Assembly: GCA_014706295.1 (NCBI GenBank)
Contig: JACSVZ010000002.1
Location: forward strand, 53,726,432 to 53,790,431
Direction: 5' to 3'
DNA from: Lycocorax pyrrhopterus obiensis
Lineage: Eukaryota; Chordata; Aves; Passeriformes; Paradisaeidae
Length of the DNA stretch: 64,000 bases
Shown here: one piece after another, positions 11,906 to 31,905 of the stretch
Layout of the letters: every line of letters starts with the position of its first letter
Position numbering within the stretch: position 1 is the first letter of the stretch
Notes under the pieces: generated by a model
Databases searched by the model: none
What the model saw: the letters and a program-made list of their open reading frames with translations, nothing else
Told to the model about the DNA's origin: nothing
Position numbers and translations under genes: made by a program

Positions 11906-13079
11906 AACCTACGTTCCCTATGCAAAACATGAAATAAAAGTGTTCCCTGCAGGACTTGAAGGTCAGGGGCAGCTAATCCCCTTCCAAACCAGCTTCAGAG
12001 CTATCCAGTCTGGTACTGCCAGACACAGCCTCTGTACATTTCCTCTCTGCAGCCTGTGGGCTCCATAGCTCTCTTGTGCAGCTGCGGGATGAGCTGTGTT
12101 TAGCAGCTGTTCCACTTCGATGCCTCTTCACCTTTCACACTTTATCCCCTATGCATCAAATGCAGCAGCTCTGCTGGTTCGAGGGACTTTTTGTGGCAGT
12201 ACAGTACAAAGGGAGATTGGTGCTAGAAGATGGTTTAAACACTGCTTGATGTCAGTCATGAGATCTAGTGAGAAGTTATTTAGCACCTCCTTTTAAATTT
12301 TTTAAAATGCAGGGAAGTAACTGTGAGAAGATAGAAGTCTGAAATTGTCATTGTATAACAGAAATTAAATCTAATTTTGGCAATGGTGATACGCCTTCCA
12401 CTCTGCCACTAACTTACCACATTATACCAATACAGCATGGTCTCTTCCCAGTTTTCTCCTCCACTCTAGGGTAGTATGTCTAGGTTAGAAAACAGAAACG
12501 TGAGACTCTCCCAGAGTACTCTGCTCTTGCCACCAAATAGCAGTTCGCTTTCAGATGCAATCTCAGTTGTAGCAACATTCTTTTTCTGATGTTCCTGACT
12601 TTTTCCATTGGTATGGAGAGGCTTTTCCTCCTGGTGTTTGACTACTGTGAGAGCACATTTGGCCTTTGTTTATGTATTGAATAGCTAACGAGTACCGTGC
12701 AGTCAGCTAGGACGTGTGTAGATTCTCCTTTCTTCTAAAAACCCTCGGGGAGGAGGGAAATGGAACACTAAGATTATTGCAGGTCCTACCTCCAGTGTCA
12801 CCTCACCTCATCTGCTACAATACGAAGTAACACGTGTGGTGGGTATGGGTTATATGAGAACATGCATGATTTAGGGCGTTCGCTTTTCCAGTAGTATTTC
12901 TTACCTTGTAAGCATTTATGCTTCCAGGATACTGTGGATTGAGTTTCCCATTACCTCTGTTTTTTGAGCTCGCCCAGTAGAGATGACAGGCAAACTTCAG
13001 CCTTGATTTCAATTAATCTGGTGGGGTTTTATGCTCTGGAATTAAAATCCATCTCAGAGCTTTCTCCTTCAAAGGCAGG

Positions 13080-14010
13080 TCATTCTGAGACCAAAATCAG
13101 TATTTAGGTCAGCTGCCTCTGTTCGTTTTAGGGTATTTTGGAACTAGATGATAATAACAACATTTTTTAAAGAAAAGAAAATGAGCCAGGACAAACAGAG
13201 GTTTGGTAATGAGCATTGAAGTAGCATGAAAGTGACTGGTGTTTTACAAATGACCCCTGTTTAGCAGCTTTTTGGAGCTGTGTGCAATGGGAGATAGCTT
13301 GTAGAATTCCAGCTTTTAATGGGGGCTTTTTTTTTCAGGTCAGGAATTCTTAATAATTCTGAGCTGGTGCTTCAGAGCCTTATGCTAGCAAACCCGACAC
13401 TGGGGAGTAATATCATTGGCTTTCATGCGCCTATTTACTGTAATAAGGATTACGGACATAAGTAAAACTTGCAGGTTTGGGCCCACGAAATTAAAAGAAA
13501 AGCCTTTTCACACCCTGAAACTGCATCAAAATTCAATTTCACCAGGAAAAAAAAAATCCTTCTGATCTAGTCCCTGGAATGTGACATTTCATGGGTGTAA
13601 TAAGGTTACAAACAGATTATAAATTGAAACCCTATAAATCCTTATTGTACTGAACCAAAGCTTCTGCTTTGCATAATACTCTTATTCCTGACTGTTCTTT
13701 GTTTTACAAGCTCAAAACTGTTCATTTCCTCTCATAATAGAGACCAGGGAGCCAAAAACACCGTGTAAAATCCAAAGGTAATTATCTGAGTCAAAGAACC
13801 TGAATGCCAGAGTTCACAAACTTCTGAACTTTTCTAAATGGTATTGTTTGCACAGTGAGACCTCCCTCTTCTTTAAACATGTCGCAAAAATTGCACATTC
13901 TTTCTGCCAAATGGTAATGGTAAAAAATCCCAGTGTATATTTAGTTCCTGGTTTGTATTTGTGTAGTTCTGCTATATGTCCATAGCAGATGACTGACGAG
14001 TTTTCACATC
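13080..14010. promoter_or_regulatory. candidate conserved non-coding element in GLI3 intron
   Basis: A long AT-rich, repeat-free stretch with low stop-free length and dense motif-like words: CTTAATAATTCTGAG near 13348, TTACTGTAATAAGG near 13436, GGATTACGG near 13448, GTAATAAGGTTACAAAC near 13597 and TTTGCATAAT near 13670. It looks like the vertebrate intronic enhancers known in GLI3, but no conservation data were available; the boundaries are rough. Confidence 0.3.
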
Positions 14011-15488
14011 ATAACTTGAGCAAGTGAGGGTGTTTGAATCTCACGATTACAAACACTGTGAATCTCCTTACCTGAGAGCACTGCTGGCGCTGATTTTATG
14101 TCTAGCAAGTGTCTTTCTCCAGACCAACCTTTCAGTATTTGGACATGTTTGCACGTCTGCTAAAATGTCACCCCATTGCAAAAAGCAATTAAGCAGCTCA
14201 CCTGTGAACCAAATAAATTACCCAGATTATCAGATCACAGGCTCATTTCTTCCAGGCTTTCCCTAAAGGTGAGGATCCTCAGAGGGGGATTGAATGAGAA
14301 TGAGGTGGATTTGCAGGTGAGCTCTCAGGGGCCACTTGGAGCATCAGAGCAATGAGGGAAAAGAGCACGAAGAGGGGTTTGATTGTAGGAAGATGAAAGA
14401 GTCTAGGAAAGGACTGATGGGATAGGAGAGCAGGGCAAATGTGCATGGAGGGCCACAGTTGTGAGAGACCAGAGGATGATCACAAGATACTTGACAGGTA
14501 AGCCAGTGATGGAGAGAGGCAAATGATGAAGTCACCACTCTTGGCAAGCTTTGTCAGCTGCTGCAGTGAGCCTGGGCTGGGGAGGGAGTGAGGAAAGGAC
14601 TTTAGGCCCATGAGAAAGGTCAGTTTTAGAGGATGCTCATGCTGTTAAGGCTAGAGGTCTGGAGTGCAGGGAGCAAGCTCATTTGTGGGGACAAAGAGAA
14701 AAAACGGTCCTATGGAGATTTTCTCTGAAAGAGCCTCCATGGTGCCTGAGTGTCCACACAGCAGGAGGTAAAAGGAGGTGCTGTTGTGAAGTGATTGATC
14801 CAGCCTTGAGGTTTTTGTATCAAATGGAAAGCCTGTGTCACACACTCAAGTTTCATCCCCCTCGTGGCTGTGTAGGTTTAACCACATAGCGCACAGTCTG
14901 TAAAGTTTACAGAGAGATTTGGCCGTTAATTACTTGAATGCATTGAATTTTGTCCTGTTACTTCTTTCTCTTTCAAGAGCACACATGACCCTCGTTGTAC
15001 CCTTTTGATGCCATTTCGCAGTGCAGGGCATGTGTATGCTTCTGGCACAGATGTGTGTATTATGAATGGCTACAGACCTGCACCAGAAACATAAACTCTT
15101 GCAGATTAGAAGACGTATGTTGCCCAGCACCTCTGCTCTGTTCATGCATCCTGTGCCCCATAACAACTTTTAAGAAATGGCAATAAAGTTTCAGAAAACG
15201 AGCTGTCATCTTTTCTAGGCAATGGATGTCTGTTTCCCATGGCGATGGTGCAGAATTTTGAACATACGTGATTTTATGTGGCTTTCTGATTGATTTCAAG
15301 ACTTTAGAAAAGATTGGGATTATCTTCTTTGTGTTCCCGTATGAACTACTGAGTTTCTGTACGGCTGGCATTTTCTGTGGGCCCATTCTGGAACAGATAC
15401 AGATTTCATCCCTGTGCTATGATCAAATAAAAACTGGAAAGATTTTTTGGTGGTACCTTAGTGGGAATAATGTCATTCGCTGAGTAAT

Positions 15489-15506
15489 GCAGCCATCTAG
15501 TGGCAC
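15489..15506 (-). promoter_or_regulatory. CTCF-like binding motif
   Basis: The minus strand reads GTGCCACTAGATGGCTGC, an exact match to the CTCF core CCASYAGRKGGC. It lies in the intron about 1 kb upstream of the zinc finger 2 exon. Binding is inferred from the motif only. Confidence 0.6.
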
Positions 15507-16516
15507 AATGATGGAAGTACGACAGTGTGGAATGGTTTCTCCAGGAGAGTCTGGGAGGATGTCAGGTAGCTCCTGTTGGAAAAAAACTTCTAAAGTCCAT
15601 GTATAGTTTTCTTTTCTGTTGTTTTCTAAAGCTGTGCAAAAAAATTCAAACAGTTAAACCTTTTAAAAAAACCAAACCAATTTTGAAGCTGGCCCCGCTT
15701 CACCTGCCTGTTTCCACTCAAACACAGAGAGAATTGAATCCATTTTAAAATGCTTTTCTGAACTAGATCTTAGTGAAAGAAACAGAACAAGCTACTTTTT
15801 TGGAAGAGTACAAGGTACACAGCCCTGTCCTGCTTCTGGATACACTCTCGTGGATGACACTGACTACAGCAAGATGTGCCTGCGAGTCAGCAGGGCTGGG
15901 GCAGCTGTCACTCCCACACACGTTCAGACAGAGCCAGATTTGGCAGTGGCAAAAACTGGCTTGATGTATGCTCCAGTACTCAGAGTTTCTTTACACAATG
16001 TGTTGGGGCTTATTTTCCCTGCCATGACCTGTACATTTACTGAACCAAATACATTTACTGGAAGAAAATATGGGTAACAGGGAGTGAGTTAAAATTTGGG
16101 GTGGAAACTTGGTTTAGCAGTTCTGTTGATTTTTCAGGTTGGAGGATATGTTTCTAAAGGTCTGATTTTGTAAACCTTGTTTATGTTGAGCAGTACTTAA
16201 GTAACACTTCCCTGCTCTGCAAAAGCAGTATCCAATGTGAATCACACAAGTGGAGCCATGCATGAGATTATCCAGGATCCGTTTATCAACTTGTATCCCT
16301 GAGGCCTGATCCAAAGCCTGTTGATCTCAGTAGAAACAAATTCATGGGCCTTAGTGGACTTCCAGTAGGATCTATAATTTGAACCCTGTGGTCAGTTGGG
16401 AGTGCAGATGATCTTATTCTTTCAGTACCACAAGGACCTGGTTCACACCTGAATCTCTGGTGCTCTTCCAATGCGAAATTACAATAAGGCTGCAGCTGAT
16501 GTTGTATTTCTGTTAA

Positions 16517-23742
<7,226 letters not shown>

Positions 23743-24070
23743 ACATCTCAGCCAAGCCCTGGTGGTCAGTCTACATGCAGCAGCGAACAGTCCCCCATCA
23801 GCAACTATTCCAACAATGGGATCGAGCTTACTCTGACCGGTGGTGGTAGTGTAGGAGACCTCAGTGTCATCGATGAAACCCCAATCATGGACTCTACCAT
23901 TTCCACAGCCACCACAGCACTTGGCTTACAGGCCAGGAGGAATATAACAGGGACCAAATGGATGGAGCAAGTGAAATTAGAAAGGTTGAAACAAGTTAAT
24001 GGAATGCTTCCAAGACTGAACCCCGTTCCACCTTCCAAAGCCCCCACCTTGCCGCCTCTCATAGGAAATG
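23743..24070 (+). CDS. GLI3: GLI3 exon: processing-determinant region
   Basis: 328 bases; enters at phase 0 and leaves one base into a glycine codon (AAT G|gtgag), which the next exon completes as GT. It encodes 109 residues starting TSQPSPGGQ, with [12 protein letters not shown], the conserved [24 protein letters not shown], and [16 protein letters not shown]. In GLI3 this is the processing determinant domain, which decides how efficiently the proteasome trims the full-length protein to repressor. VKLE is a SUMO-type site. Compared with mammals I notice only scattered substitutions, with the STATTAL and [11 protein letters not shown] blocks intact. Confidence 0.95.
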
Positions 24071-25254
24071 GTGAGATATACATAACAGGAGTGATAACAC
24101 TTTTTGTCCTTAATCTTGTTGCTTGCTAGCTCAATTTTGCAACTCTTGCAGGAGTTGCACAGCTTAGGAAACTCAGCAGCTGTGAAATGATTTGTAAGTT
24201 GATCACTTTCAGTTTATTCCCTCATTGCAAGTCCTACTACCCAGCCTCCGAGAACTCTGATAGTCCTGTGTTTTACAGAACAGGGGCTAACAAGGGAGCT
24301 GTGAATCACATTTAAATATTTCCTACAGTTAAAGGTTTTGACCCAAGATCATCATAATTCTGTCCCGTTTTGAGGCAAGGCAGAAGAAATAAATACCTGT
24401 GAGTTTGGAAGTATTGTATGGAAGTCCTTCTGTTGAGGCCTTTGCAAGGCACCCTTTGCAGAAATGTGTTGGGCTTCCCTTTAAATAACATGTTCCTACA
24501 CATAGAAGAAATCATATGTACAGATGCTACTGCTGCAAAGGCAGATATCCATGAATGGGAGCAAGGCGAGTTAGAACTCTGAAGATCCCTGGTTGTTTTC
24601 CTCCAAAGAGCTGCTCATGACCAAAACAGATGTTGCTGTTGCCCCTACTTTGCCTACAGCATGCCTGTAGGTTTCTGTGTTCCACCCAGCAGTGACAGCC
24701 CAGGTTTTCTGAGACACATTCAATCAAAAGAAACGATGTAAAATTAAGAAATTTATCCTGTTTACTTAAAACCAAACCAAAACAAGGAAACCAGCAAAGA
24801 TGTTTTGCAGTTGTTAGGAGTTATTTCAAGAATATTTCAAGAAGTCTTAGAAATGACCTTGAATAGCCTCCAATTTGTATATTTTGCCATTCCATGCAAA
24901 TGCCTGTTCAATTATATTTTGCCTATAAAAAGCTCCCTTACGAATGCGTCCTCCTGGCACATCAACCAGCATAGCTGCACTGCAGGCTGGAGCACTGCAC
25001 CAGCTGATGACAGTTTGTGGCTATGGGCTATAAATTTTCTGCTGGGATTCACACTGAAATGTTACCCTTGAGTCTCTGAATTAGCTTTTAACCTAAGGAC
25101 ACAGTTTTTATCCCTTCTTCTTTCAAGAAAGAGCACTGCTATGATTGGCTGTGATGATGTTCTTCCTCTATACTCCAGTTACTTCTTTACTGTGTGTTTT
25201 CCGCACCAGTTTCTGGATAATACCTCTTTGTCTAACTGTGAATTTTACCTGCAG
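24071..25254 (+). other. GLI3: last GLI3 intron
   Basis: 1184 bases, GTGAGA donor and TTTTACCTGCAG acceptor. I see no repeat or gene in it. Confidence 0.93.
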
Positions 25255-27545
25255 GTACCCAGTCGAACAGCAGCTGCAGTGTCGGAGGATCCATGACTAT
25301 TCTGCCAAACAGGAATGAACTCTCAAGTACGGACATCACTGTGTTGAACATGCTGAACAGGAGGGACAGCAATACTAGCACAATCAGTTCAGCCTACCTG
25401 AGCAGCCGCAGGTCCTCTGGAATCTCGCCTTGCTTCTCCAGCCGGAGGTCCAGCGATGCCTCCCAGGCAGAGGGCAGACCGCAGAACGTGAGCGTTGCAG
25501 ACTCCTACGACCCCATCTCAACGGATGCCTCCCGGCGCTCCAGTGAAGCGAGCCAGTGTGATGACCTACCAAGTCTTCTCAGCCTCACCCCGGCCCAGCA
25601 ATACAGGCTGAAAGCTAAATATGCAGCAGCTACTGGTGGACCCCCACCAACTCCACTGCCTAACATGGAGAGGATGAGCCTCAAGACAAGGATGGCACTC
25701 TTGGGTGACTGCAGGGAGTCAGGAGTATCTCCACTGCCTCCAGTGAATGCCCCTCGAAGATGTAGTGATGGTGGGGCAAATGGTTACAGCAGGAGGCATT
25801 TTCTGTCTCACGAAACTTTAGGAAATGGGACGAGGAGAGCCAGTGATCCAGTCAGAATGGCCTCCGACAACCCCTCTCTCCCGAGAGTCCAGCGTTTCAA
25901 CAGTCTTAATAGCTTTAACCCTCCTGCTTTGCCTCCATCCATGGAAAAGCGCAACCTTGTTCTTCAGAACTACACCCGTTCTGAGGGTGGCGTCTTCCGT
26001 GGCTTCAGCTCCCCCTGTCCTCCAAGCATCAGCGAGAACGTCGCCCTGGAGGCTGCTACAATGGAAGCAGGTGGCAGTCTGAATGATGAGGATCTCCTGC
26101 CAGATGACGTGGTCCAGTATCTGAATTCCCAGAACCAGGGCATGTACGACCACTTGTTGAACAATGTCCTAGACAGCAACAAAATACACCACAGCTCAGT
26201 TTCAGGAAACAACAACCCCAGCAACTTTGACCAAGCCCCTCCACCGAGCAGTCAGCAGGCGGGTCCCGAGGCAAATAAGAGCGACTTGCCTATTCAGTGG
26301 AATGAAGTAAGCTCTGGAAGTTCTGACTTATCTCCTTCAAAGCTGAAATGTAGTCAGCGGTCAGCAGTGCAGCAGGCTCGGGCCTTCAGACTGTATAACA
26401 ATATGATGGTTCAGCAGCAGAACCTGGAGAGAAGCAACATGGCCCAGCAGAATGGCTATCAGAACCTGGTGGAGAGCAACACTTCCTACAGTTTACAGCA
26501 AAACATGGCTCTTGGCAGCGGAGCCGGGAATTCTTTCAGCATGCAGTCCAACAAGCCTTACAGTGAAAACATGGGCAGGCAAGTAATGATGACTGGGGTG
26601 ACAGACAATTCCTGTGGCATGGCAGTGCAAGGGCAGAAGATGAGAATCAGCAACATGCCAGTGAATGGGAACCCACAAAATTTCAGCCATCCCATGGCAT
26701 CCAGCGATCAAACTACCAGTATGGCAAATGGGATGCAGAACAGGAATATGATGGAACAGGAATATTTGCAAAGCCAACCAGTCGGAGATGGCGTTCATTA
26801 CCAGGGAGTCAATCAATCTGGTCAAATGATGCTAGGGCAGGTTAGTCCTACCTCACAAGGCAGCCTCTATCAAGGGCCGCAGAGTTGTCCACTGGTGTCT
26901 CACACCATTGGTAGCCAGCCTTCAGGTTTGTCAGTGGCCAAAAGTTACCAGTCATGCTCTAATTACAGCAGCAACAGACGGCAAAATGTGTTGAGAAACA
27001 ACCTGTCCCAACAGCAAAGACACGTAGGTGATGGCAACCAGACGTACAGGGTAAACACCATTAAGATGGAAATGCAAGGTCAATCACAGCAGTTCTGCTC
27101 TAACATGCAGAATTACTCTGGTCAGTTATATGACCAATCCATGGGCTTTAGCCACCAAGCTATGAAAACAGGTTCTTTCTTTGGTTCAGAAGCCAACTGC
27201 CTGCTGCAGGGGACTGCAACTGAAAACTCATCTGAGCTTCTTTCCCCGGGGGCTAACCAAGTGTCAAGCACAGTTGACAGCATTGACAGCAACAGTCTAG
27301 AGGGTGTGCAGATAGATTTTGATGCTATCATAGATGATGGGGACCATGTCAGCTTAATTTCGGGAGCCCTGAGCCCAAGTATCATTCAAAATGTCTCCCG
27401 CAATTCCTCACGCCTCACCACTCCCCGAGCATCTCTTACATTCCCAGCTATGCCTGTAAGCACAACCAACATGGCTATTGGGGACATGAGCTCTTTGTTG
27501 ACCTCACTTGCAGAAGAAAGCAAGTTTCTTGCTGTTATGCAATAG
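25255..27545 (+). CDS. GLI3: GLI3 last coding exon: PKA-site cluster, degron and C-terminal activation domain
   Basis: 2291 bases of open frame ending in TAG at 27543-27545; enters completing a split glycine codon and adds 762 further residues. The first third holds five RRxS-type PKA sites: RRSSGIS (about 25407), RRSSDAS (25443), RRSSEAS (25533), RRCSDGG (25754) and RRASDPV (25833). In the family PKA, GSK3 and CK1 phosphorylate this cluster, SCF-betaTrCP binds, and the protein is trimmed to the repressor. [19 protein letters not shown] and [14 protein letters not shown] follow the cluster start and are strongly conserved. Further on are [12 protein letters not shown] (26100) and [15 protein letters not shown] (26288), then an Asn/Gln/Met/Ser-rich stretch (about 26390-27130), a SUMO-type IKME (27060), and the acidic activation segment [13 protein letters not shown] (27307). 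The end [10 protein letters not shown] is the GLI3 signature. No frame break seen. Confidence 0.97.
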
Positions 27546-28842
27546 ACATAAAAAACAAAAAACACTTAGGAGATAACAGATGGAAAAAAAAAAAAGACTC
27601 ATATTTTTTAGTTGTGTATGTATTTTAGCAATCTCATCTCACCTAAATGGGATGTGTTTCAAGTATATTCCTTTTATGGAATAAGGACTCTGAAAACCCT
27701 AAAGTGTTCTAGGGAGAAACTGTCTTCCATTTCAGTTTTGAATCAGTATTGCTACGCCCATTCCCTCCCTTTCTCTCTTTCCTCTCGCTCTCACCTGTTT
27801 TGAATGTCTGTATGCTTCTTTTTTTTTCTTTTGTGTTTTAATTGTAAACCAATGTAAACGTGTGAAGTGCATGGTTTTTTTTGTTTTGTTTTGGGGTTTT
27901 TTTTGTAAAGAAAGGCCTGATGAAATGACTTGGGAATTTTCTGTTACTCAAACGAAGCTAGACCTTGTAAAACTGTTGCAACTTTTCCCCTTGAACCTGT
28001 AACCAGGCACAATGTGAAGTGAGCATACAGCGCTGAAATCCTCTCTGGATGCACTGGACACATCACACTGAGGTGGAAAACCAGTTTAGAAATGCACTGC
28101 CATGGTACTCCTGGGCTGCAGTTTCAGAGACCTGGAGCACAAAAAGTTGGGAGGTTCAAGCAAATACGAAATGTAAAAACCATCACCTCTTTGATCTCTA
28201 GCAAAAGCTTAAGGTTTTTCTACACACACAGAGAGATAGCTGTCACTGCCTTGAATAATGATACTGTGTCATGTTCGACCTATTTCAGAGGAAGGAGAGG
28301 ACCAGAAAGCTGCTCGTAGTCCAACTCTCATGTTTTGCAGTATTTGGTATTCTGGTTTTCAGCCTTCTTTTTAAAATAGCTGGATAGCAAAATTATGGGC
28401 GTATGTAGTGACTTGGGTAGTCTGTAGTCTTCTCATTGCGTACCACATTTGTGGAGATACGATCAGGGTCTTATGAAGTATTTCATACAATGAAATAACA
28501 AAATAGCAGTATTTCATACTGGGGAATTCTTTTTTTTTAATGCAAATTGTTGAAGTGTAATTTGCTGAGCCACTGGTTCCTGTTTGCTGGAAGAACTGTG
28601 TGTACATCCCCTTTAGCCCAGACAGCTCCATGGATACATACAGCTTCAAAAGCACCATGGGCATGTCATGTAAAAGTAGAAAATGAATGGCTGGCCCAGT
28701 TCTCAGACTAGCCAAATAAATCAAAGCAATTGCAAGCAATCTGCTAATCTTAAACGTTTTTCCACTGTGTCCAGGCTTTACAAAATTAAGAGATTTAAAC
28801 TGCCATTAAAAATAGCAAAGAAACAAGGGGAACAGCAAGTAT

Positions 28843-28974
28843 TCACAGATCACAGAATATTCTGATCTGGAATTATTATCAGGTCCAACTCTTCAGTGAA
28901 TGGCCTGTATGAGGATCAAACCCACAACTTTGATGCTATTAGCACCATGCTCTAACCAACTGAGTTGTTTGGCA
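28843..28974 (-). mobile_element. SINE with tRNA-Ile-like head and CR1-like tail (TguSINE1-like)
   Basis: On the minus strand the head (28974 to 28901) aligns over its 74 bases with eukaryotic tRNA-Ile(AAU): A box ACTCAGTTGG, anticodon loop CTAATAG with AAT anticodon and a paired 5-base stem, and B box GGGTTTGATCC. Most differences from the tRNA are C-to-T or G-to-A changes, as in CpG decay. The acceptor stem keeps only three of seven pairs, so it is not a working tRNA. Directly after the head comes GAGTTGGACCTGATAATAAT and ...ATTCTGTGATCTGTGAA, which follows the last 60 bases of avian CR1 (compare 51002-51063). A tRNA-Ile head with CR1 tail is what I recall for passerine TguSINE1. It is antisense to GLI3, inside its 3' UTR. 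Confidence 0.8.
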
Positions 28975-29770
28975 ACTAATCAAAGCTCAGAAAGACCAGC
29001 CCAGCTTCTTTCTCTCTCTCTCGGTGACACCACGTGCATTCAATTTCAAAGCAAACCAGTGGGTCAATGCCCAGGCTCAGTTACACCAGCAAAAATTGAA
29101 ACCAACGCGCTGTGATTGTGAAGCTGCTCACTGGTAGAGGTGAATGGCATTTTGTTCTTTAAGCACTGGCTTGTTTTTGGCTCTGCTGGGCTCCATGTCT
29201 GCACCCCTGAACACACAGTGCTCCTAGGTGAACAGGCTGGGGTGGGGAACAATCACAAGACCACGGTTTAAGTTCACCCACTCCTAGAAGCTGCATGGAG
29301 TTCCAGCCCTTGCAGACTTCTCAGTTAAATCCCAATAGTGAAGTCCTACTATGGGATGTAAATTGTGCAGGCACTTACGGTCATGCATTTGATGTCTGTA
29401 AGAAGCTGGTGTTATAGTAGACACACAGTGAGAAGAAGGAGCATGGTCAGTTTTGAAATACAGATAAACTTTAGCCCAGTCAAAATCAGAAGGTGACTTC
29501 TGTAGGCTAGAAAGCCATAGCATTTTTTCCCATTGTAAAACAAAAGGTGAAATACCAGCTGATTCAGGACACGACATTTGAGGAAATGTGTAGGAATGGA
29601 ACCTCAGTAAAGCTGTCAGATAACATTAACAGCTGTTAGAGTTAGAGGATGAAGCTATAAATCAGTAGGAAAACATCACAGGAATCTGGTGCAGGGGCCA
29701 TATTTGGGCTTATCACAGCACGTACCAAGAGATTTGCACTGTGAGCTGGAATGTCAGAAATCAAGACAAA

Positions 29771-29778
29771 TGTAAATA
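29771..29778 (+). promoter_or_regulatory. Pumilio-type motif TGTAAATA in 3' UTR
   Basis: Exact match to the PUM consensus UGUANAUA on the sense strand of the GLI3 3' UTR. Function inferred. Confidence 0.5.
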
Positions 29779-31905
29779 TCCTACACCTTTTATCATGATC
29801 TAGCCCCTGTCTTTCTCTGTATCTTTAGCCAGCATTTCTTTCTTCCCCTCTCCCATGCACACATATTTGCTCATCCTGCACTTTGCCCTTTGCCAGTTCC
29901 CCTCCCAGCCTCCCTGCCCCTGACCAGCTATCACAGCCTGCCTGCAGTGGTCCCTGGGCTGCACGGGCAGTTGGGCACAGCTCATCATGGCAAATGACTG
30001 GTTTGCTGTGGCAACGGTAGGAAGCTGCTCCCTGTTGCCCTCTCATTGCCCAAAGGCCCTGTAGAGACCTGCTGCCTGTACAGAACCATTGTCCCTGCCC
30101 TGCTGTTGGGACAAGAAGGGATGCATCCCACTGGGCAGGTCCCCAGGAGCAGGGATGCTCCAGGAGCCGTGCTGTGCATTGCAGCGCTGGGATACAGCTC
30201 AGCCCTGCAGAGAAGCAGCACTATAGGCATGAGGAAAGGCTGTGCTGGACACGTTTCAGATGGTTCTCAGTAACCAGTCACTGGCTGTTTATTAAAGCCA
30301 TCAATTACAAGTTTATTAACAATTTCAACAGGGAGACTTATGACCAGCCTGGGAGTAGGTGGCTTGGGAGAGAAGTCTTATTGTTATGGAGCCAATACAT
30401 TAAAAAAAACCCCAACCATCTCCAACTATTTTTTAAACTCAATTTTCCAGTTCATAATTGTATCTGCTGGTGCAATTGATGCTGGGAAGCTATTAACAGA
30501 TGTGATCCATCAGAGCTTAGAAGGAGCCATTCATATCGCTCCAGGCTAAAAGGGACTGTTTGAGTAGCTAATTTGCCTTCCTGGATTTGACAAACCTTTG
30601 TCACTCACTTACCCTTGTCTTGGGCCAAAAGTGTGTCTTGGCAGAAACCACATGCTCAAGAAAGGCATCCCATTTGATATGGCAAAGCTGAAGAATCAGA
30701 GACTCCGCTGTGTCCTTAGGGAGTTTTTTCAAATGGTTTATCATTTTCACCATTAAGTGTATGTGCCACTTACGTTCATGTGTCACTTTTCAGTTTTTAG
30801 TGTTTTCTCACGCTTTTCTGTTCTATACTAAAGAGCTTGGGTTTTGGTTCTGTTTTGTTGAGGTAGACTGGTCTCTCTGAGCATGGCACTGTTACTCTGG
30901 ACACCAGCTTTCACTTCTCAACCTCCTTCTCGACGTGTGGCAGTCTGGGGAAAGTCCCATCAACACTGGTGGGATGTGTTTATTAGCACCCCTCTACTCT
31001 TCCTCTTCAGTTACATAGTCAAAGCTTGCTTTTGTGTACCTGGCACATAAGTTGATTTCTGCATAGCTGTTGGAAACCCACTGCTCACCTGAGATTACAA
31101 GAAAATGCACAAAATATCATGAATGTTCTATTTTTAAAACATTGCAGCCTAAGTCTAAATCACCATTTCTTCTAATGGCTCTGTGAACATCTTCCGTGTT
31201 TGTTGCTGTTGGCCTTGGGCACATCAGTAACACCCAGCCTGCCTGAAGTGTGTATGTTTCTCCGGGCAGTTTTACTTTCCATGAAGTGGAAGTTGTCAGT
31301 GAAGAGTTTATCTGTCAGTTAAACCCAGGTGAAGGAACAGTGTGTTTGCAGGGAAGTCAGTGGGCTTCCACATGGGCTTTGCTGGGGAGTACAATGGTCC
31401 CACACATCCACATGGCAGATGATGTTATTCTCTCCTTGGAGAATGGCCCCAAATGGTACGTGCATTAAGATGCTGGCTGGCTGCTCACTTCAGTCACTGC
31501 TTCCCCTGGCCCTCAGTGAGATGGCTGGTTGGCTCACCCACACCTGTCCTGCAATGGCTTGTCCCCATGAACAGCAGTGTTTATATTCTCGCAATGTATG
31601 TGCCTTATTTTGCGTTGACCCTGTAAAAGAGAGGGACCAGGATGTGTTGCCAAATTTTCCTGATGAGGCTGTACTTGCCATTCAACTAATAGCACATACC
31701 ACTGTTAATAGTGTCTGAAACGTCTTGTAAACCTCTGGTATTCACGTGTTATTGTCCTTGGATTGGTGGAATGTCTCCTATGGAACAGTTACTGTTGTCA
31801 GTCCTGCAAATGTGTAAGATAAAAATGTGTTGCTTTTTTTTTTCAATTTTAAAATTTTTTTTATAAAGCTTGTAATCCTTTTTTTTTAAAAAAAAAAAGA
31901 GAACG

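Noticed and set aside
25384..27385. Several open frames of 60-111 codons antisense to the last GLI3 exon
   Set aside because: Shadows of the GLI3 reading frame in codon-constrained DNA; nothing in them suggests independent coding.
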